Origin: an uncultured beta proteobacterium
GTDB taxonomy: Bacteria > Pseudomonadota > Gammaproteobacteria > Burkholderiales > Burkholderiaceae_E
NCBI GenBank assembly: GCA_903934295.1
Contig: CAIZNI010000015.1
Location: 62,001-126,000, forward strand
DNA: 64,000 nt
Direction of reading: 5' to 3'
Part shown: in pieces, positions 1 to 8,979 of the stretch
Position numbering within the stretch: position 1 is the first letter of the stretch
Layout of the letters: the number at the start of each line of letters is the position of its first letter
Position numbers and translations under genes: made by a program
Notes under the pieces: model-generated
Database searches by the model: none
What the model was told of the DNA's origin: nothing
Seen by the model: the letters and a program-made list of their open reading frames with translations, nothing else

Positions 1-185
1 GGACGGCGCGCTGCCGCCCCGGGCCCGCCCGACTCGAACCATCGGCCCGTCGGTTCGACCGTCGGTCGCCTGCGGACGGTCCGCACTGTCGCGGGCTGCT
101 AGCGTATTGCCGAAGGGTGCCCAGGCGGATTTCACCCCCGTCTCGCCTGGCCGTGGCCGACGACCTGATCCCGGGATTCCTCTTC

Positions 186-1925
186 ATGCACGACACCCTC
201 ACCGCCACCCTCCCGGTGGCCACCGACGCGTCCACGCCAGTGGCGCCGGGCGCCCCCGCGGCCCCCGTGACGGTGCGCACCCCGATGGCTCGCACCAGCG
301 CGCTGGCCGCGCCGGCACTGATGCTGGCAGGCTGCGGGAGCGGCAGTGACACGGCCTCGCCCCCGACGCCGCCGCCCGCCCCGGTCGGGCCGTCGGCTGC
401 GCAGGCCTCGCGCTTTCTGGCCCAGGCCTCGATGGGCGCCGACCGCACCCGGATCGAAAGGGTCAAGGCTCTGGGCTATGCCGGCTGGCTCGACGAACAG
501 TTCGCGATGGCGCCTTCGATGAGCCGCTGCGACTGGCTGGTCAGCAAGGGCTACGACCAGCCGGGCACCAACAACGCGTTCAAGAACGGCTTTGCCGGCT
601 TCGACAGCTGCGCCTGGAAAAAGCTGATTGCGTCACCCGACACCCTGCGCCAGCGCGTGACCCTGGCCTTGTCGGAGCTGCTGGTCAGTTCCCTGCTGGG
701 TTATGCCGGTGGCTGGCGCGCCTTCGCCGGCGCGCGCTACCTCGACCTCCTCGAGGCCAACGCCTTCGGCAACTATCGGGCCTTGCTGCAGGAGGTCTCG
801 ACCAGCGCGCCGATGGGCGAATACCTGACGTTTCGCGGCAACCTCAAGGCCAATCCCGCGACGGGTGCCTTGCCCGATGAGAACTACGCCCGGGAGCTGT
901 TGCAGCTCTTCAGCATCGGGCTGGTCCAGCTCAACCCCGATGGCACCCCCCGGCTGGTCAGCGGAGCGCCTGTCGAGACCTATGGGCTGGCCGACGTCAC
1001 CGGGCTGGCTCGCATCTTCACCGGCTGGGAGTGGGATCTCTCGGTCGGCAGCGGCAACACCCCCGACTTCCAGCGTCGGCCGATGGTGCAGAACGCCAAT
1101 CGCCACGAGACCGGCGCCTCGACCTTCCTCGGGACCACGGTGCCCGCCGGCAGTGACGGGGCCGCCCATCTGAGGGCTGCGCTCGACATCGTCTTCGCCC
1201 ACCCGAACGTGGCGCCCTTCGTCAGCCGGCAACTGATCCAGAAGCTGGTGACGAGCAACCCGAGTCCGGCCTATGTGCAGCGGGTGGCCAGCGTCTTTCT
1301 CGACGATGGCGCCGGCGTCAGGGGCAACCTGAAGGCCGTCGTGCGCGCGCTGCTGCTCGACAGCGAAGCCCGCAGCGTGCCGGCGCCCGGCGCGGTCGGC
1401 CAGGGCAAGTTGCGCGAGCCGATGCTTCGTTTTCTCGGCTGGGCCCGTGCCTACGGGCTTCAGTCACCGGGGGATCTGTGGGCGGTGGGCGACACCAGCG
1501 ACGCGGCGACCCGCCTGGGCCAGAGCCCGCTGCGATCGCCCAGCGTCTTCAATTTCTTCCGGCCCGGCTACGTGCCGCCGAACAGCGGCATCGCCGCCGC
1601 CGCGCTGGTGGCGCCCGAATTTCAGCTCACCAATGAGTCCAGCGTGGTCGGCTACCTCAACTTCATGCAGCAGGTCATCGGCGCCGGCATCGGCGACATG
1701 AAGCCCGACTACGCCAGTCTGCTGCCGCTGGCCGACGATGCGAATGCCCTGCTGGCCGAGATCAACCTGGTCATGGCCGCCGACCAGGTCTCTGCGGCGA
1801 CCCTGGCCCCGCTGGTTGCGGCGGTCGCGTCAATGCCTTCGGGCACCGCCACGGCGCGCAACAACCGCATCGGCGCTGCGCTGACCCTGGTGATGGCGGC
1901 CCCCGAGTACCAGGTGCTCAAGTAG
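186..1925 (+). CDS. DUF1800 family exported (probable lipoprotein) protein
   Basis: The product is a 579-residue DUF1800 protein. Family signatures are visible: ENYARELLQLFSIGL near residue 233, TGWEWD near residue 285, a His-Pro-Asn-Val segment followed by RQLIQKLV, and LREPMLRFLGWARA near residue 410. The biochemical role of DUF1800 is unknown. Its genes are very often paired with DUF1501, as here: the next gene starts 14 bases downstream, so the two probably form an operon. The start is uncertain. ATG codons lie at 117, 186 and 285, none with a good Shine-Dalgarno. The 285 start would place a short hydrophobic stretch directly before a lipobox (LMLAGC), followed by a Pro/Thr-rich linker typical of lipoproteins, so the true start may be 285. 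Family assignment is firm; function is not known. Confidence 0.85.
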   Translation: MHDTLTATLPVATDASTPVAPGAPAAPVTVRTPMARTSALAAPALMLAGCGSGSDTASPPTPPPAPVGPSAAQASRFLAQASMGADRTRIERVKALGYAGWLDEQFAMAPSMSRCDWLVSKGYDQPGTNNAFKNGFAGFDSCAWKKLIASPDTLRQRVTLALSELLVSSLLGYAGGWRAFAGARYLDLLEANAFGNYRALLQEVSTSAPMGEYLTFRGNLKANPATGALPDENYARELLQLFSIGLVQLNPDGTPRLVSGAPVETYGLADVTGLARIFTGWEWDLSVGSGNTPDFQRRPMVQNANRHETGASTFLGTTVPAGSDGAAHLRAALDIVFAHPNVAPFVSRQLIQKLVTSNPSPAYVQRVASVFLDDGAGVRGNLKAVVRALLLDSEARSVPAPGAVGQGKLREPMLRFLGWARAYGLQSPGDLWAVGDTSDAATRLGQSPLRSPSVFNFFRPGYVPPNSGIAAAALVAPEFQLTNESSVVGYLNFMQQVIGAGIGDMKPDYASLLPLADDANALLAEINLVMAADQVSAATLAPLVAAVASMPSGTATARNNRIGAALTLVMAAPEYQVLK

Positions 1926-1939
1926 GCTGCCAACCGGAG

Positions 1940-3334
1940 ATGACGATGGATCTCTCGAACCGCCTCGACGCCTCGCGCCGCGCCTTTCTGCGCCGCGTCT
2001 CCTCGCTCTCCCTGGCCGGCTCGGCCGCGCCCTGGGCGCTCCATCTGGCCGCGATGGGCGAGGCCGCTGCCGCCGGCGCCAGCGACTACAAGGCCCTGGT
2101 CTGCGTCTTCCTGTACGGCGGCAACGATTACGGCAACACGCTGGTCCCCTACGACAGCAGCAGCTACAACCTGTACGCCGGCCTTCGCCCGACGCTGGCC
2201 TACCCGCGCAGCGCCCTGGCCGCCACCGCACTGAACCCGGCAGTGGCGTTACCGGGTGGCCGTCAATACGCGATCGCGCCCGAACTGGCGCCGCTGCTGC
2301 CGATCTTCAACGCCGGCCGGATGGCGGTGATGCTCAACGTCGGTCCGCTGGTGCAGCCGACCACCAAGGCGCAGTACAGCGCCGGCTCGGTGCCGCTGCC
2401 CCCGAAGCTTTTTTCGCACAACGATCAGCAGTCGGTCTGGCAGTCCCTGTCGCCGGAAGGTGCCACCTCCGGTTGGGGCGGGCGCCTGGGCGATCTGTTC
2501 CAGGCCGGCAACGGCAACGCGACCTTCACCTGCGTGAACGTGTCCGGCAACGCGGTGTACCTGTCGGGAAACACCGCCGTGCAATACCAGGTGTCGACCA
2601 GCGGTTCGGTGCCGCTGCGGGCAGTCGCTCAGCCCCTGTTCGGTTCCACCGCGGCCTCGATGGCGTTGCAGGCGATGATCACCGCGCCACGCGCCCATCT
2701 GCTCGAAGCCGAGCTGACCCGTGTCGCCCGGCGTTCGATCGACGCGAATGCGCAACTGGCGTCCGCGCTCGTGCCGGCCTCCTCGATCGCCACGCCGTTC
2801 CCCGTCGGCAACAGCCTCGGCGACCAGCTGAAGCTGGTGGCCCGGATGATCGCCGCCGCGCCTGCTCTGGGTGCCAAGCGGCAGGTGTTCTTCGTTTCGC
2901 TCGGCGGTTTCGACAACCACGACGGCTTGCTCACCGTCCATCCGGGCCTGCTCAAGACGGTGGCCGATGCCGTCTCAGCCTTCTATGCCGCCACCGTTGA
3001 ACTGGGCGTCGCGCAGCAGGTGACGACGTTCACCGCCTCGGATTTCGGACGCACCCTCTCGGGCAATAACGACGGCTCCGATCACGGCTGGGGCAGCATG
3101 CATTTCATGCTGGGCGGCAGCGTCAACGGCCAGCGCTTCTACGGCACCGCGCCGGTGGTGGCCAGCAACGGGCCCGACGATGTCGGGCGGGGGCGGCTGC
3201 TGCCGAGTACCTCGGTGGACCAGTATGCCGCGACGCTGGGCGCCTGGTTGGGCGCGTCGCCCACCGATCTGCTGGCGCTGCTGCCCAACCTGAAGAACTT
3301 CGATCCATCCACGCGTCAGCTCGGATTCGTCTGA
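1940..3334 (+). CDS. DUF1501 family Tat-exported protein
   Basis: This 464-residue protein belongs to DUF1501, a family with an alkaline-phosphatase/sulfatase-like fold. The N-terminus has a twin-arginine signal (SRRAFLRR) followed by a hydrophobic stretch ending near an Ala-rich cleavage region, so export of the folded protein by Tat is expected. Typical motifs are CVFLYGGNDYGNTLVP near residue 55, FVSLGGFDNHDGL near residue 317, and DFGRTLSGNNDGSDHGWG near residue 367. A GGAG-containing Shine-Dalgarno (CCGGAGATGACG) precedes the ATG. It follows the DUF1800 gene after 14 bases. The pair recurs widely in bacteria, which suggests a joint envelope or extracellular function. Catalytic activity has not been established for the family as far as I know. 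Confidence 0.87.
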   Translation: MTMDLSNRLDASRRAFLRRVSSLSLAGSAAPWALHLAAMGEAAAAGASDYKALVCVFLYGGNDYGNTLVPYDSSSYNLYAGLRPTLAYPRSALAATALNPAVALPGGRQYAIAPELAPLLPIFNAGRMAVMLNVGPLVQPTTKAQYSAGSVPLPPKLFSHNDQQSVWQSLSPEGATSGWGGRLGDLFQAGNGNATFTCVNVSGNAVYLSGNTAVQYQVSTSGSVPLRAVAQPLFGSTAASMALQAMITAPRAHLLEAELTRVARRSIDANAQLASALVPASSIATPFPVGNSLGDQLKLVARMIAAAPALGAKRQVFFVSLGGFDNHDGLLTVHPGLLKTVADAVSAFYAATVELGVAQQVTTFTASDFGRTLSGNNDGSDHGWGSMHFMLGGSVNGQRFYGTAPVVASNGPDDVGRGRLLPSTSVDQYAATLGAWLGASPTDLLALLPNLKNFDPSTRQLGFV

Positions 3335-3345
3335 GCGCGGACCGA

Positions 3346-4767
3346 TCAGCCCCGGCTGCTCGCCGTCCTCATGCCTTCATCGATTCGAAAGCGGCTCACC
3401 ACCTGGGCCAGCCGGCTCGCCTGCTCGCGCAGGCTCTCGGCTGCCGCGGCCCCTTCTTCGACCAGCGCGGCGTTCTGCTGCGTGGCCTGATCGAGCTGGG
3501 CGACGGCATCGTTGACCTGCGCGATGTCGGTGCTCTGCTCGCTGGTGGCGGTGCTGATCTCGCCGATGATGTCGGTCACGCGCTGCACGCTGACGACGAT
3601 CTCATTCATGGTGGCGCCGGCTTCGGCGACCAGGCGAGAGCCGCTCTGGACCTTGTCGACGCTGGCGCCGATCAGGCTCTTGATCTCGCGCGCGGCATCG
3701 GCGCTGCGCTGGGCGAGGCTGCGCACCTCGCTGGCGACGACCGCGAACCCGCGCCCCTGTTCGCCCGCTCGGGCGGCCTCGACCGCCGCGTTCAGCGCCA
3801 GGATGTTGGTCTGAAAGGCGATCCCGTCGATGGTGCCGATGATGTCGCCGATCTTGCGGCTGTTGGCGCTGATCTCGTCCATGGTCGAGACGACCTGGGA
3901 GACGACCTCGCCGCCGCGTCGGGCGACGCTGGTGGCCGAGGCGGCGAGCTGGTCGGCGGTGCGGGTGGATTCGGCGGTCTGGCGCACGTTGCCGGTCAGT
4001 TGCCCGAGGCTGCTGGCAGCCTGCTGCAGGTTGCTGGCCGTCTGCTCGGTGCGGCTGGACAGGTCCTGATTGCCGCCGGCGATCTCGGCCGACGCCGTTC
4101 CGATCGACTGGGCACCCGAGCGGACGGCAGCGATCGCCTCGGCCATCTGAGACAACGCGTCGATCAGTTTTTTCGTGACCGGTTGCACCGCCGCGCCGCG
4201 GGCGAGTTCGAAGGACAGGCTGCCATCGGCCTTGACCAGCCCCTCGGTGATCGCGGCCAGCTCGACCGTGGTGCGGTGCTCGGCAGCCGCGCGTTGCGCC
4301 AGCAGGACCAGGATGCCGGCCTCGGCCACCACGAAGGCGGCGTGTTCGAACACGGTGGCCAGACTGGGGGTGGTGAAGCAGATCGGCCCCCAGCCCCAGG
4401 CCTGAAAATAGTTGAAGCTGAGGTGGTGGACCGCAATCGTGGCCGCAGCGACAACCACGGGCAGCCAGTGCCGGTAGACGACGGTGCAGGCCATGAAGGC
4501 GAAGACGGCAAAGTGGGCCGCCGTCTGGCCGTTCGCCGCGTGAATGACCAGGCCGACCATCGCCATGCCCAGGAAGGGAAGGCCCCACTGGCTGCCGGCA
4601 TTTCCCTGCGATGCCGCCGCGACCGCGAATGCCACGCCCAGCAACGCCGCACCCAGCAGCGCGACCACCTGAAAGCCCGTGCCGGCCCAGCCATAGGCGA
4701 TCGCTCCCGCATAGACGAGGCTGATCGCCGCGAGAACCGACTGATCATTGGTGTGAAGCTTGATCAT
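3346..4767 (-). CDS. methyl-accepting chemotaxis protein, membrane-embedded sensor
   Basis: This 473-residue chemoreceptor transmits signals to CheA/CheW. The N-terminal 160 residues hold about five hydrophobic segments (roughly 12-27, 32-52, 61-78, 85-116, 142-158). There is no obvious periplasmic ligand domain and no clear HAMP. The C-terminal half is a long coiled-coil signalling domain with the conserved hairpin tip ([20 protein letters not shown], residues about 316-335). No CheR-tethering pentapeptide is visible at the C-terminus. The start at 4767 has AAGGA eight bases upstream; a longer reading from 4866 has no support. It converges on the DUF1501 gene with an 11-base gap. No che genes are nearby, so it is an orphan receptor. 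The ligand is unknown; a signal sensed in the membrane is an inference from the topology. Confidence 0.88.
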   Translation of the reverse strand: MIKLHTNDQSVLAAISLVYAGAIAYGWAGTGFQVVALLGAALLGVAFAVAAASQGNAGSQWGLPFLGMAMVGLVIHAANGQTAAHFAVFAFMACTVVYRHWLPVVVAAATIAVHHLSFNYFQAWGWGPICFTTPSLATVFEHAAFVVAEAGILVLLAQRAAAEHRTTVELAAITEGLVKADGSLSFELARGAAVQPVTKKLIDALSQMAEAIAAVRSGAQSIGTASAEIAGGNQDLSSRTEQTASNLQQAASSLGQLTGNVRQTAESTRTADQLAASATSVARRGGEVVSQVVSTMDEISANSRKIGDIIGTIDGIAFQTNILALNAAVEAARAGEQGRGFAVVASEVRSLAQRSADAAREIKSLIGASVDKVQSGSRLVAEAGATMNEIVVSVQRVTDIIGEISTATSEQSTDIAQVNDAVAQLDQATQQNAALVEEGAAAAESLREQASRLAQVVSRFRIDEGMRTASSRG

Positions 4768-4982
4768 GAGAAATGTCCTTGGCTGGGGCTGACGCGGGTT
4801 GCTGAATCGATCAAGCCCTCGGTTGGCGCTGCCCATCACGCCCTGGATGACTTTCGCGTCGAGCATACGAGGGCGCTCGCCTGGATTTGCTCGTTACTGG
4901 CCGAAGCGCCGACGAACGGAGTCCTGGCGACCATCAATCCGACGGAAAGCGTCTGCAGACAGTCATTGGGCTGCCAGGGTCG

Positions 4983-5246
4983 TCAACCCAGCTTTTCAGC
5001 GACGACTCGGCCTTGAGCGTTGATGAAAACCCGGTACCGATTGCCATCCTGGCAAGTCGCGATGTGATCGTCTTCCCTGAGTTGGGTTGCGCCCAGCACC
5101 TGGCCGCATGGCACACCCAGCAGCGCGATCACCGACGTCAGATCCTTGAGCAGTCTGGCGTCATCGGCCAGTGCGCAAGGCGAGGCGACCAGCGCGGACC
5201 ACAGTGCGGCGCAGACGTGTAGTCCCTGGCGAGTGGTTGGCAGCAT
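4983..5246 (-). CDS. small secreted hypothetical protein
   Basis: This 87-residue protein has a Sec signal peptide (positively charged start, hydrophobic core, probable cleavage after ALA near residue 27). The mature part of about 60 residues carries two cysteines that could form a disulfide, and ends in a YRVFINAQGRVVAEKLG strand-like segment resembling short PepSY-like folds. I do not recognise a family. The ATG at 5246 is preferred; an in-frame TTG at 5261 sits immediately after the stop codon of the upstream lipoprotein gene. The two genes are therefore effectively contiguous and probably co-transcribed. Confidence 0.6.
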   Translation of the reverse strand: MLPTTRQGLHVCAALWSALVASPCALADDARLLKDLTSVIALLGVPCGQVLGATQLREDDHIATCQDGNRYRVFINAQGRVVAEKLG

Positions 5247-5261
5247 TTTTCTTTGTTCCAA

Positions 5262-5933
5262 CTAGAGGGCCGGGTGCTTGGCTGGAACGGAGATGGCGTT
5301 CCAGATGGACTCTCTGGACGACGCCAGTGCGCTCGCCAGTGACGGGTCATCATCCTGCAGCAGCGCGAGCGCTTTCATCATGAGCAGGTCGAACGCCCGC
5401 CGCAGTTCGCTCAGCGATGTCCTGAAACTGCCCTGAGGGATGGCCCGAAGCTGTTCCATCAGGTCATCGAGCTGGTTCTTGAGCGCCATCTTCGACAAGA
5501 GACTGATCGCCTTCGTTTCCCTCAGGCGGTGTTCGAGGGCGGTCAGGTCCATTGGCGGTGTTGCCGGTGGTGCAGGGACGGCAGGTGCGGCAGGTGGCGC
5601 AGCAGCGCGCCCCTCGGAAGCGGGCGGTTTCGGCACTGCCGCCTTCGGCACTGCTGCCTTCGGCGGAACACGAACGGCGGCAGCGGGTTTCGAACGCTCT
5701 GCGGGCGGCGTGCTCTTGACGGCGATTGCCGAACGATCCTCGACCGCTGAAGGCGGTGCTGGTTCGGATGAGGGCGCTGCGGTGGGGGTTCGTTCGATCT
5801 GCGGGACGACAACCTCTGGCGAGGGCGTCGCGCGCGAGCCCTGAGGCGCTGGCGCACGGTCGAGGATGGCACAGCCCGCCATCAGCGCCATCCCGAGCGC
5901 AAGCGCGCAACCGCGACTTGCAAGCATCTTCAT
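5262..5933 (-). CDS. proline/alanine-rich lipoprotein, hypothetical
   Basis: This 223-residue protein starts with a lipoprotein signal (hydrophobic stretch ending MALMAGC). A long Pro/Ala-rich low-complexity spacer with KAAVPKAAVPKPP repeats follows. A compact C-terminal region of about 100 residues is rich in Leu, Met and Arg and predicted helical. A lipid anchor, a spacer crossing the periplasm or peptidoglycan, and a small helical domain is an architecture used by envelope-spanning lipoproteins, but the domain is not one I can name. A longer start at 5984 exists, but the lipobox position favours 5933. The small secreted gene at 4983-5246 follows directly. Confidence 0.6.
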   Translation of the reverse strand: MKMLASRGCALALGMALMAGCAILDRAPAPQGSRATPSPEVVVPQIERTPTAAPSSEPAPPSAVEDRSAIAVKSTPPAERSKPAAAVRVPPKAAVPKAAVPKPPASEGRAAAPPAAPAVPAPPATPPMDLTALEHRLRETKAISLLSKMALKNQLDDLMEQLRAIPQGSFRTSLSELRRAFDLLMMKALALLQDDDPSLASALASSRESIWNAISVPAKHPAL

Positions 5934-6374
5934 TTGCCAGGCCGAAAGGATTGCATGCCCCACCGCGAATCCCGGATCAGTCACTGCCTCGATGAATTGA
6001 AACGCTGTGGTGCCGACCAGTCAGCCTCAGGACGATGAGAAGAATGGATCCGATGCGCATTTCATGCGCCACGTTTTCTGATCGATCCATCACCGACGCA
6101 GCGTGCCGCCTGACGGGTGCCGATGGGCATCGTTGCGCGGCGGGACCGTTTCGAGCATGCCTCGCTTGATGCAAGGCGAGCTTGAGCACTCTCAAGCCAT
6201 GGCCCGTTGCCAGCTTTGGTGACACCTTGTCCGGGTGCAGTACGAAACCGCAGAGGTGTCACGTCAGCGAGCCGTGCTGTGACCGTGGGGGCACGGGACC
6301 TGATGATTGCGGCCCGGCGACAGGCGGCCTGGCGACGACCGGGTCGGTGACGAGGCCGCGCTGGCCAACCCGCG
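5934..6374. other. 441-base intergenic stretch, no gene supported
   Basis: Short open frames occur on both strands but have Arg-rich shadow-like composition and no recognisable protein. A small imperfect hairpin (CTCGCTTG/CAAGGCGAG, about 6161-6180) is present without a T-run, so it is not a convincing terminator. The stretch separates the convergently unrelated coaE-fusion gene from the lipoprotein gene and presumably holds the promoter of the latter, but I cannot pick it out. Confidence 0.5.
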
Positions 6375-7502
6375 TCAATCGTCGCGCAGACGTTCCTCGC
6401 CTCGCACCAGCCGTCGCGCGATCTCTTCATAAAAGCGCGCGTTGCGCACGTTCGCTTCGCCGTTGTCGCGGGTGCCGAGCAATTTGGCGGGCACGCCGCC
6501 GATGATCGAATTCTCGGGAAACACCTGGTTCTGCATCACGATCGCATGGCCGGCCACAATCGAGTTGGCCCCGATCTTCGCGCCGTCCATGATGGTGGCG
6601 TTGATGCCGATCAGGCACCGATCCCCGATCTCGCAACCGTGCAGCGTCACCCGATGCGTGATCGAGCAGTCCTCGCCAACAATGGTCGGTGTGTCGTTGC
6701 CCACATGCACCATCACGAAATCCTGAAGGTTGGTGCGCGCCCCGATGCGGATGTGATGCACCTCGCTGCGCATGACCACGTAGGGCCACACCGACGCGCC
6801 GGGTCCGATCCAGACCTTGCCATGCAGCTGTGCGGTGGGATGCAGCAGGGCCAGCCCATCGAGTGCCACTTGCGGACCCACCTGCGGCAGGCGCAGCACC
6901 GGCTGTGCCCGCACCCGCTCCCAGTGCCGGCGAACCTGGTCCAGCATCGCCTGCAAGTGGCTGTTGTTGTCGATCACCACATCGGCCAGCGCCATGCGCT
7001 CGGCATTCGAGAGCTGGGCATCCAGGCGCCCTTGCGCCGCCACACGGGCGATCCCGTCACGGGCCATGGCGCGCTCGATCGCCACCTCGCGGTCCACCAC
7101 ATTGACCCAGACCTCATTGCCCAGGTCCTGCCAGCCGGCCTCGAACAGAACAGCGGCCTCGAGCACGATGACCTGGCCCGGTCGTGATGCCCTGACGTCG
7201 GCCATTTCCTGCGCAGCCAGTCGGCGAATGGCCGGCCACACGATGTCGGTGAGTTTTCTCAGCTCGGTCGGTTGACCGAATACCGTCGCGCCCAGCGCCT
7301 TGCGGTCGATGCGCCCGTCGGCAGCCACCACCTCGGCGCCGAAGACCTCGGCAATCCGGGCGTGGGCAGGCGAACCGGGCTCATACACACGATGGCCGAG
7401 CAGGTCGGCGTCGATCACATGGGCGCCGAGTTCGCGAAGATGGGCGGCAGCGGTGGATTTCCCGCTGGCAAGGCCGCCGGTGAGGCAAATGACCAATGGC
7501 AT
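6375..7502 (-). CDS. coaE: fused dephospho-CoA kinase / gamma-carbonic anhydrase-like protein
   Basis: One uninterrupted 375-residue reading frame joins two complete domains. Residues 1 to about 200 are dephospho-CoA kinase, which phosphorylates the ribose 3'-OH of dephospho-CoA in the last step of CoA synthesis. It has the P-loop GGLASGKST, VIDADLLGHRVYEPG, a central VLEAAVLFEAG, and the lid ending ADVVIDN. Residues about 205-375 are a left-handed beta-helix protein of the gamma-carbonic anhydrase family. The three metal-ligand histidines are preserved (VMVHV, ITHRV, TLHGC), along with hexapeptide repeats and a C-terminal helix. Start 7502 fits the CoaE N-terminus; a 21-residue longer reading is Arg/Ala-rich and unlikely. 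In most betaproteobacteria coaE is a separate gene near pilD. Whether both halves are active, and what couples them, is unknown. Confidence 0.9.
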   Translation of the reverse strand: MPLVICLTGGLASGKSTAAAHLRELGAHVIDADLLGHRVYEPGSPAHARIAEVFGAEVVAADGRIDRKALGATVFGQPTELRKLTDIVWPAIRRLAAQEMADVRASRPGQVIVLEAAVLFEAGWQDLGNEVWVNVVDREVAIERAMARDGIARVAAQGRLDAQLSNAERMALADVVIDNNSHLQAMLDQVRRHWERVRAQPVLRLPQVGPQVALDGLALLHPTAQLHGKVWIGPGASVWPYVVMRSEVHHIRIGARTNLQDFVMVHVGNDTPTIVGEDCSITHRVTLHGCEIGDRCLIGINATIMDGAKIGANSIVAGHAIVMQNQVFPENSIIGGVPAKLLGTRDNGEANVRNARFYEEIARRLVRGEERLRDD

Positions 7503-7582
7503 GACAAGCCTGCGATGAGTGGAAGGGCGAGCAGCTGACCGGCGAGCGCCGGCACAAGCCGCCATGATAAGCAGTTGCCCGA

Positions 7583-8206
7583 TCAGCCGGGATCGCGCAT
7601 GCGCTGCGCCAGTTCGGCGTGCCCGCGCTCGTCGAGCACCTCGGCCGCCTGGAGCCGATCGCGCGCCTCCCGGTTCTGGCTGAGCTTGGATTTGCCCACC
7701 AGCGAGGTCAGGGTCACCTCGATGCCGACGATGTTGCGCAACATGCCGTCGATGTATTCCGGCGCCGAGTCGGTCATCTTCCAGGGCTTGGGCTCGGCGG
7801 CCTCGTGATGCCGTGTCAAGCGGGCCACCAGGCCGCGCACGAAGCGTTCGTCGTCATGCACAGTGATCGTGCCCTGCGCGTGGACCACCTCGTAGTTCCA
7901 GGTTGGCACCTGGCGGTGCGACTCGTGCTTGCTCGGGTACCAGTTGGGCGAGATGAAGGCCTCGGCGCCCCGGAACACCACCATCACCGGCGAACCGCTG
8001 GGGCATTGCTGCCACAACGGGTTGGCGCGCGCCACATGCGCCGTCAGGGTGCCCAACGGGCCGATGGCGGGATCGAGCTCGAACGGGATGTGGTCGGCAT
8101 CCAGGCCGTCGCCGCCCTGGCGCACCAGCATGCCCAGAGGGTGCTCGCGGATGATCCGGTGCAGGGCGGCAGGGTCGGACACGGCGAAATGGGCTGGGAT
8201 GTACAT
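7583..8206 (-). CDS. FMN-binding negative transcriptional regulator, PaiB family
   Basis: This 207-residue protein matches the PaiB family: MYIPAHFAVSD at the N-terminus, HPLGMLV near residue 22, an AFISPNWYPSKH segment near residue 86, and VPTWNYEVVHAQG near residue 101. The fold is a flavin-reductase-like split barrel that binds FMN or haem-like cofactors. In Bacillus subtilis PaiB acts with the acetyltransferase PaiA as a pleiotropic repressor, but the molecular function in proteobacteria is poorly defined. The ATG at 8206 begins the conserved N-terminus directly. It is separated from the coaE-fusion by 80 bases on the same strand and from its upstream neighbour by nearly 390 bases that contain two operator-like palindromes. 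Confidence 0.85.
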   Translation of the reverse strand: MYIPAHFAVSDPAALHRIIREHPLGMLVRQGGDGLDADHIPFELDPAIGPLGTLTAHVARANPLWQQCPSGSPVMVVFRGAEAFISPNWYPSKHESHRQVPTWNYEVVHAQGTITVHDDERFVRGLVARLTRHHEAAEPKPWKMTDSAPEYIDGMLRNIVGIEVTLTSLVGKSKLSQNREARDRLQAAEVLDERGHAELAQRMRDPG

Positions 8207-8595
8207 GGCGTGGTGGATTGTCGTGGGTCAGGTGTCAAGGCCGGTACTATCGACGGACACCAGTCCGATGACAAGGACCAGTCCGGATGGCTCACCCGCA
8301 GCCTGACCTTGGGTACCAGCACCCGGTGGTGCCGGATCGGTGCCTGGCCTCAACATCGGTGCCCGGCGTCCGATTGGCGCTTGCGCGCCGTCGCTGGCAG
8401 TGACTTTGCCGAGAAGGAGCGATCCAGGGCAGGGTGAACGGTTGATCGTGCTGGCTTGAACTGCATCGCCCAGTTTCCCGTTCGGGAAAGCATCAGCCGC
8501 AAGGGGACTGTGCGCCAGCGATACTTCCCGATCGGGAATGTTGCCGGCTGGCGGAGAACGCAGAGAGGCGATAGGCCTCTGGAAGTCGTCTGAGT
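8207..8595. promoter_or_regulatory. upstream region of the PaiB-like gene with paired palindromes
   Basis: This 389-base gap has no convincing gene. It contains two near-identical palindromes: TTTCCCG-TT-CGGGAAA at 8474-8489 and TTCCCG-AT-CGGGAA at 8525-8538. Their centres are exactly 50 bases apart, which would place two dimeric regulators on nearly the same DNA face. Both lie 270-330 bases upstream of the PaiB-like start and just downstream of the small membrane-protein gene. The binding protein is not identifiable from sequence. Confidence 0.45.
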
Positions 8596-8979
8596 TCAGG
8601 CGGGCTGCCGCGCCAGCCATGTCTCGGCGATGAGGCCTGCGGCGAGAAGAATCGAGGCGACCACGTCAGCGGTGACCACTCTTGCAATCGCCGAGTTGTA
8701 GTCGCCAACCCACAGGGCCACTGCGATGAAGCTGGCGGTGCTGAACAGCGCAACAGTCAGCACAGTCACGCGAAGGCTCGGGACGGCGATCGCGCCAAAC
8801 ATCAAGAGCGCCAACACCGCGAAGAGCAGCGCCCGATGCTGGAGAAGGATCGATGTGTTGGGGTCCGGGATCTCGACCCCGTACATCCTCGTCAACGCTG
8901 CTGCACCCGTCACCCCTGACACGGGCAGCAGATGGATCAGGCCGGCAACGAGCAGAGCAACGACGGAGACATACCTCAT
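8596..8979 (-). CDS. small integral membrane protein, hypothetical
   Basis: This 127-residue protein has four predicted hydrophobic segments (about 3-24, 46-66, 70-90, 102-120) and little else, so it is an inner-membrane protein. The family is not recognised with confidence; the pattern resembles small uncharacterised four-helix membrane proteins found next to AraC regulators. It is transcribed divergently from the AraC-family gene, with starts 157 bases apart, which suggests that regulator may control it. Confidence 0.65.
   Translation of the reverse strand: MRYVSVVALLVAGLIHLLPVSGVTGAAALTRMYGVEIPDPNTSILLQHRALLFAVLALLMFGAIAVPSLRVTVLTVALFSTASFIAVALWVGDYNSAIARVVTADVVASILLAAGLIAETWLARQPA

Noticed and set aside
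6062-6430. 122-residue minus-strand gene upstream of the lipoprotein gene
   Set aside because: Arg/Ala-rich, no domain, overlaps the end of the CoaE fusion gene; looks like GC-rich noise.
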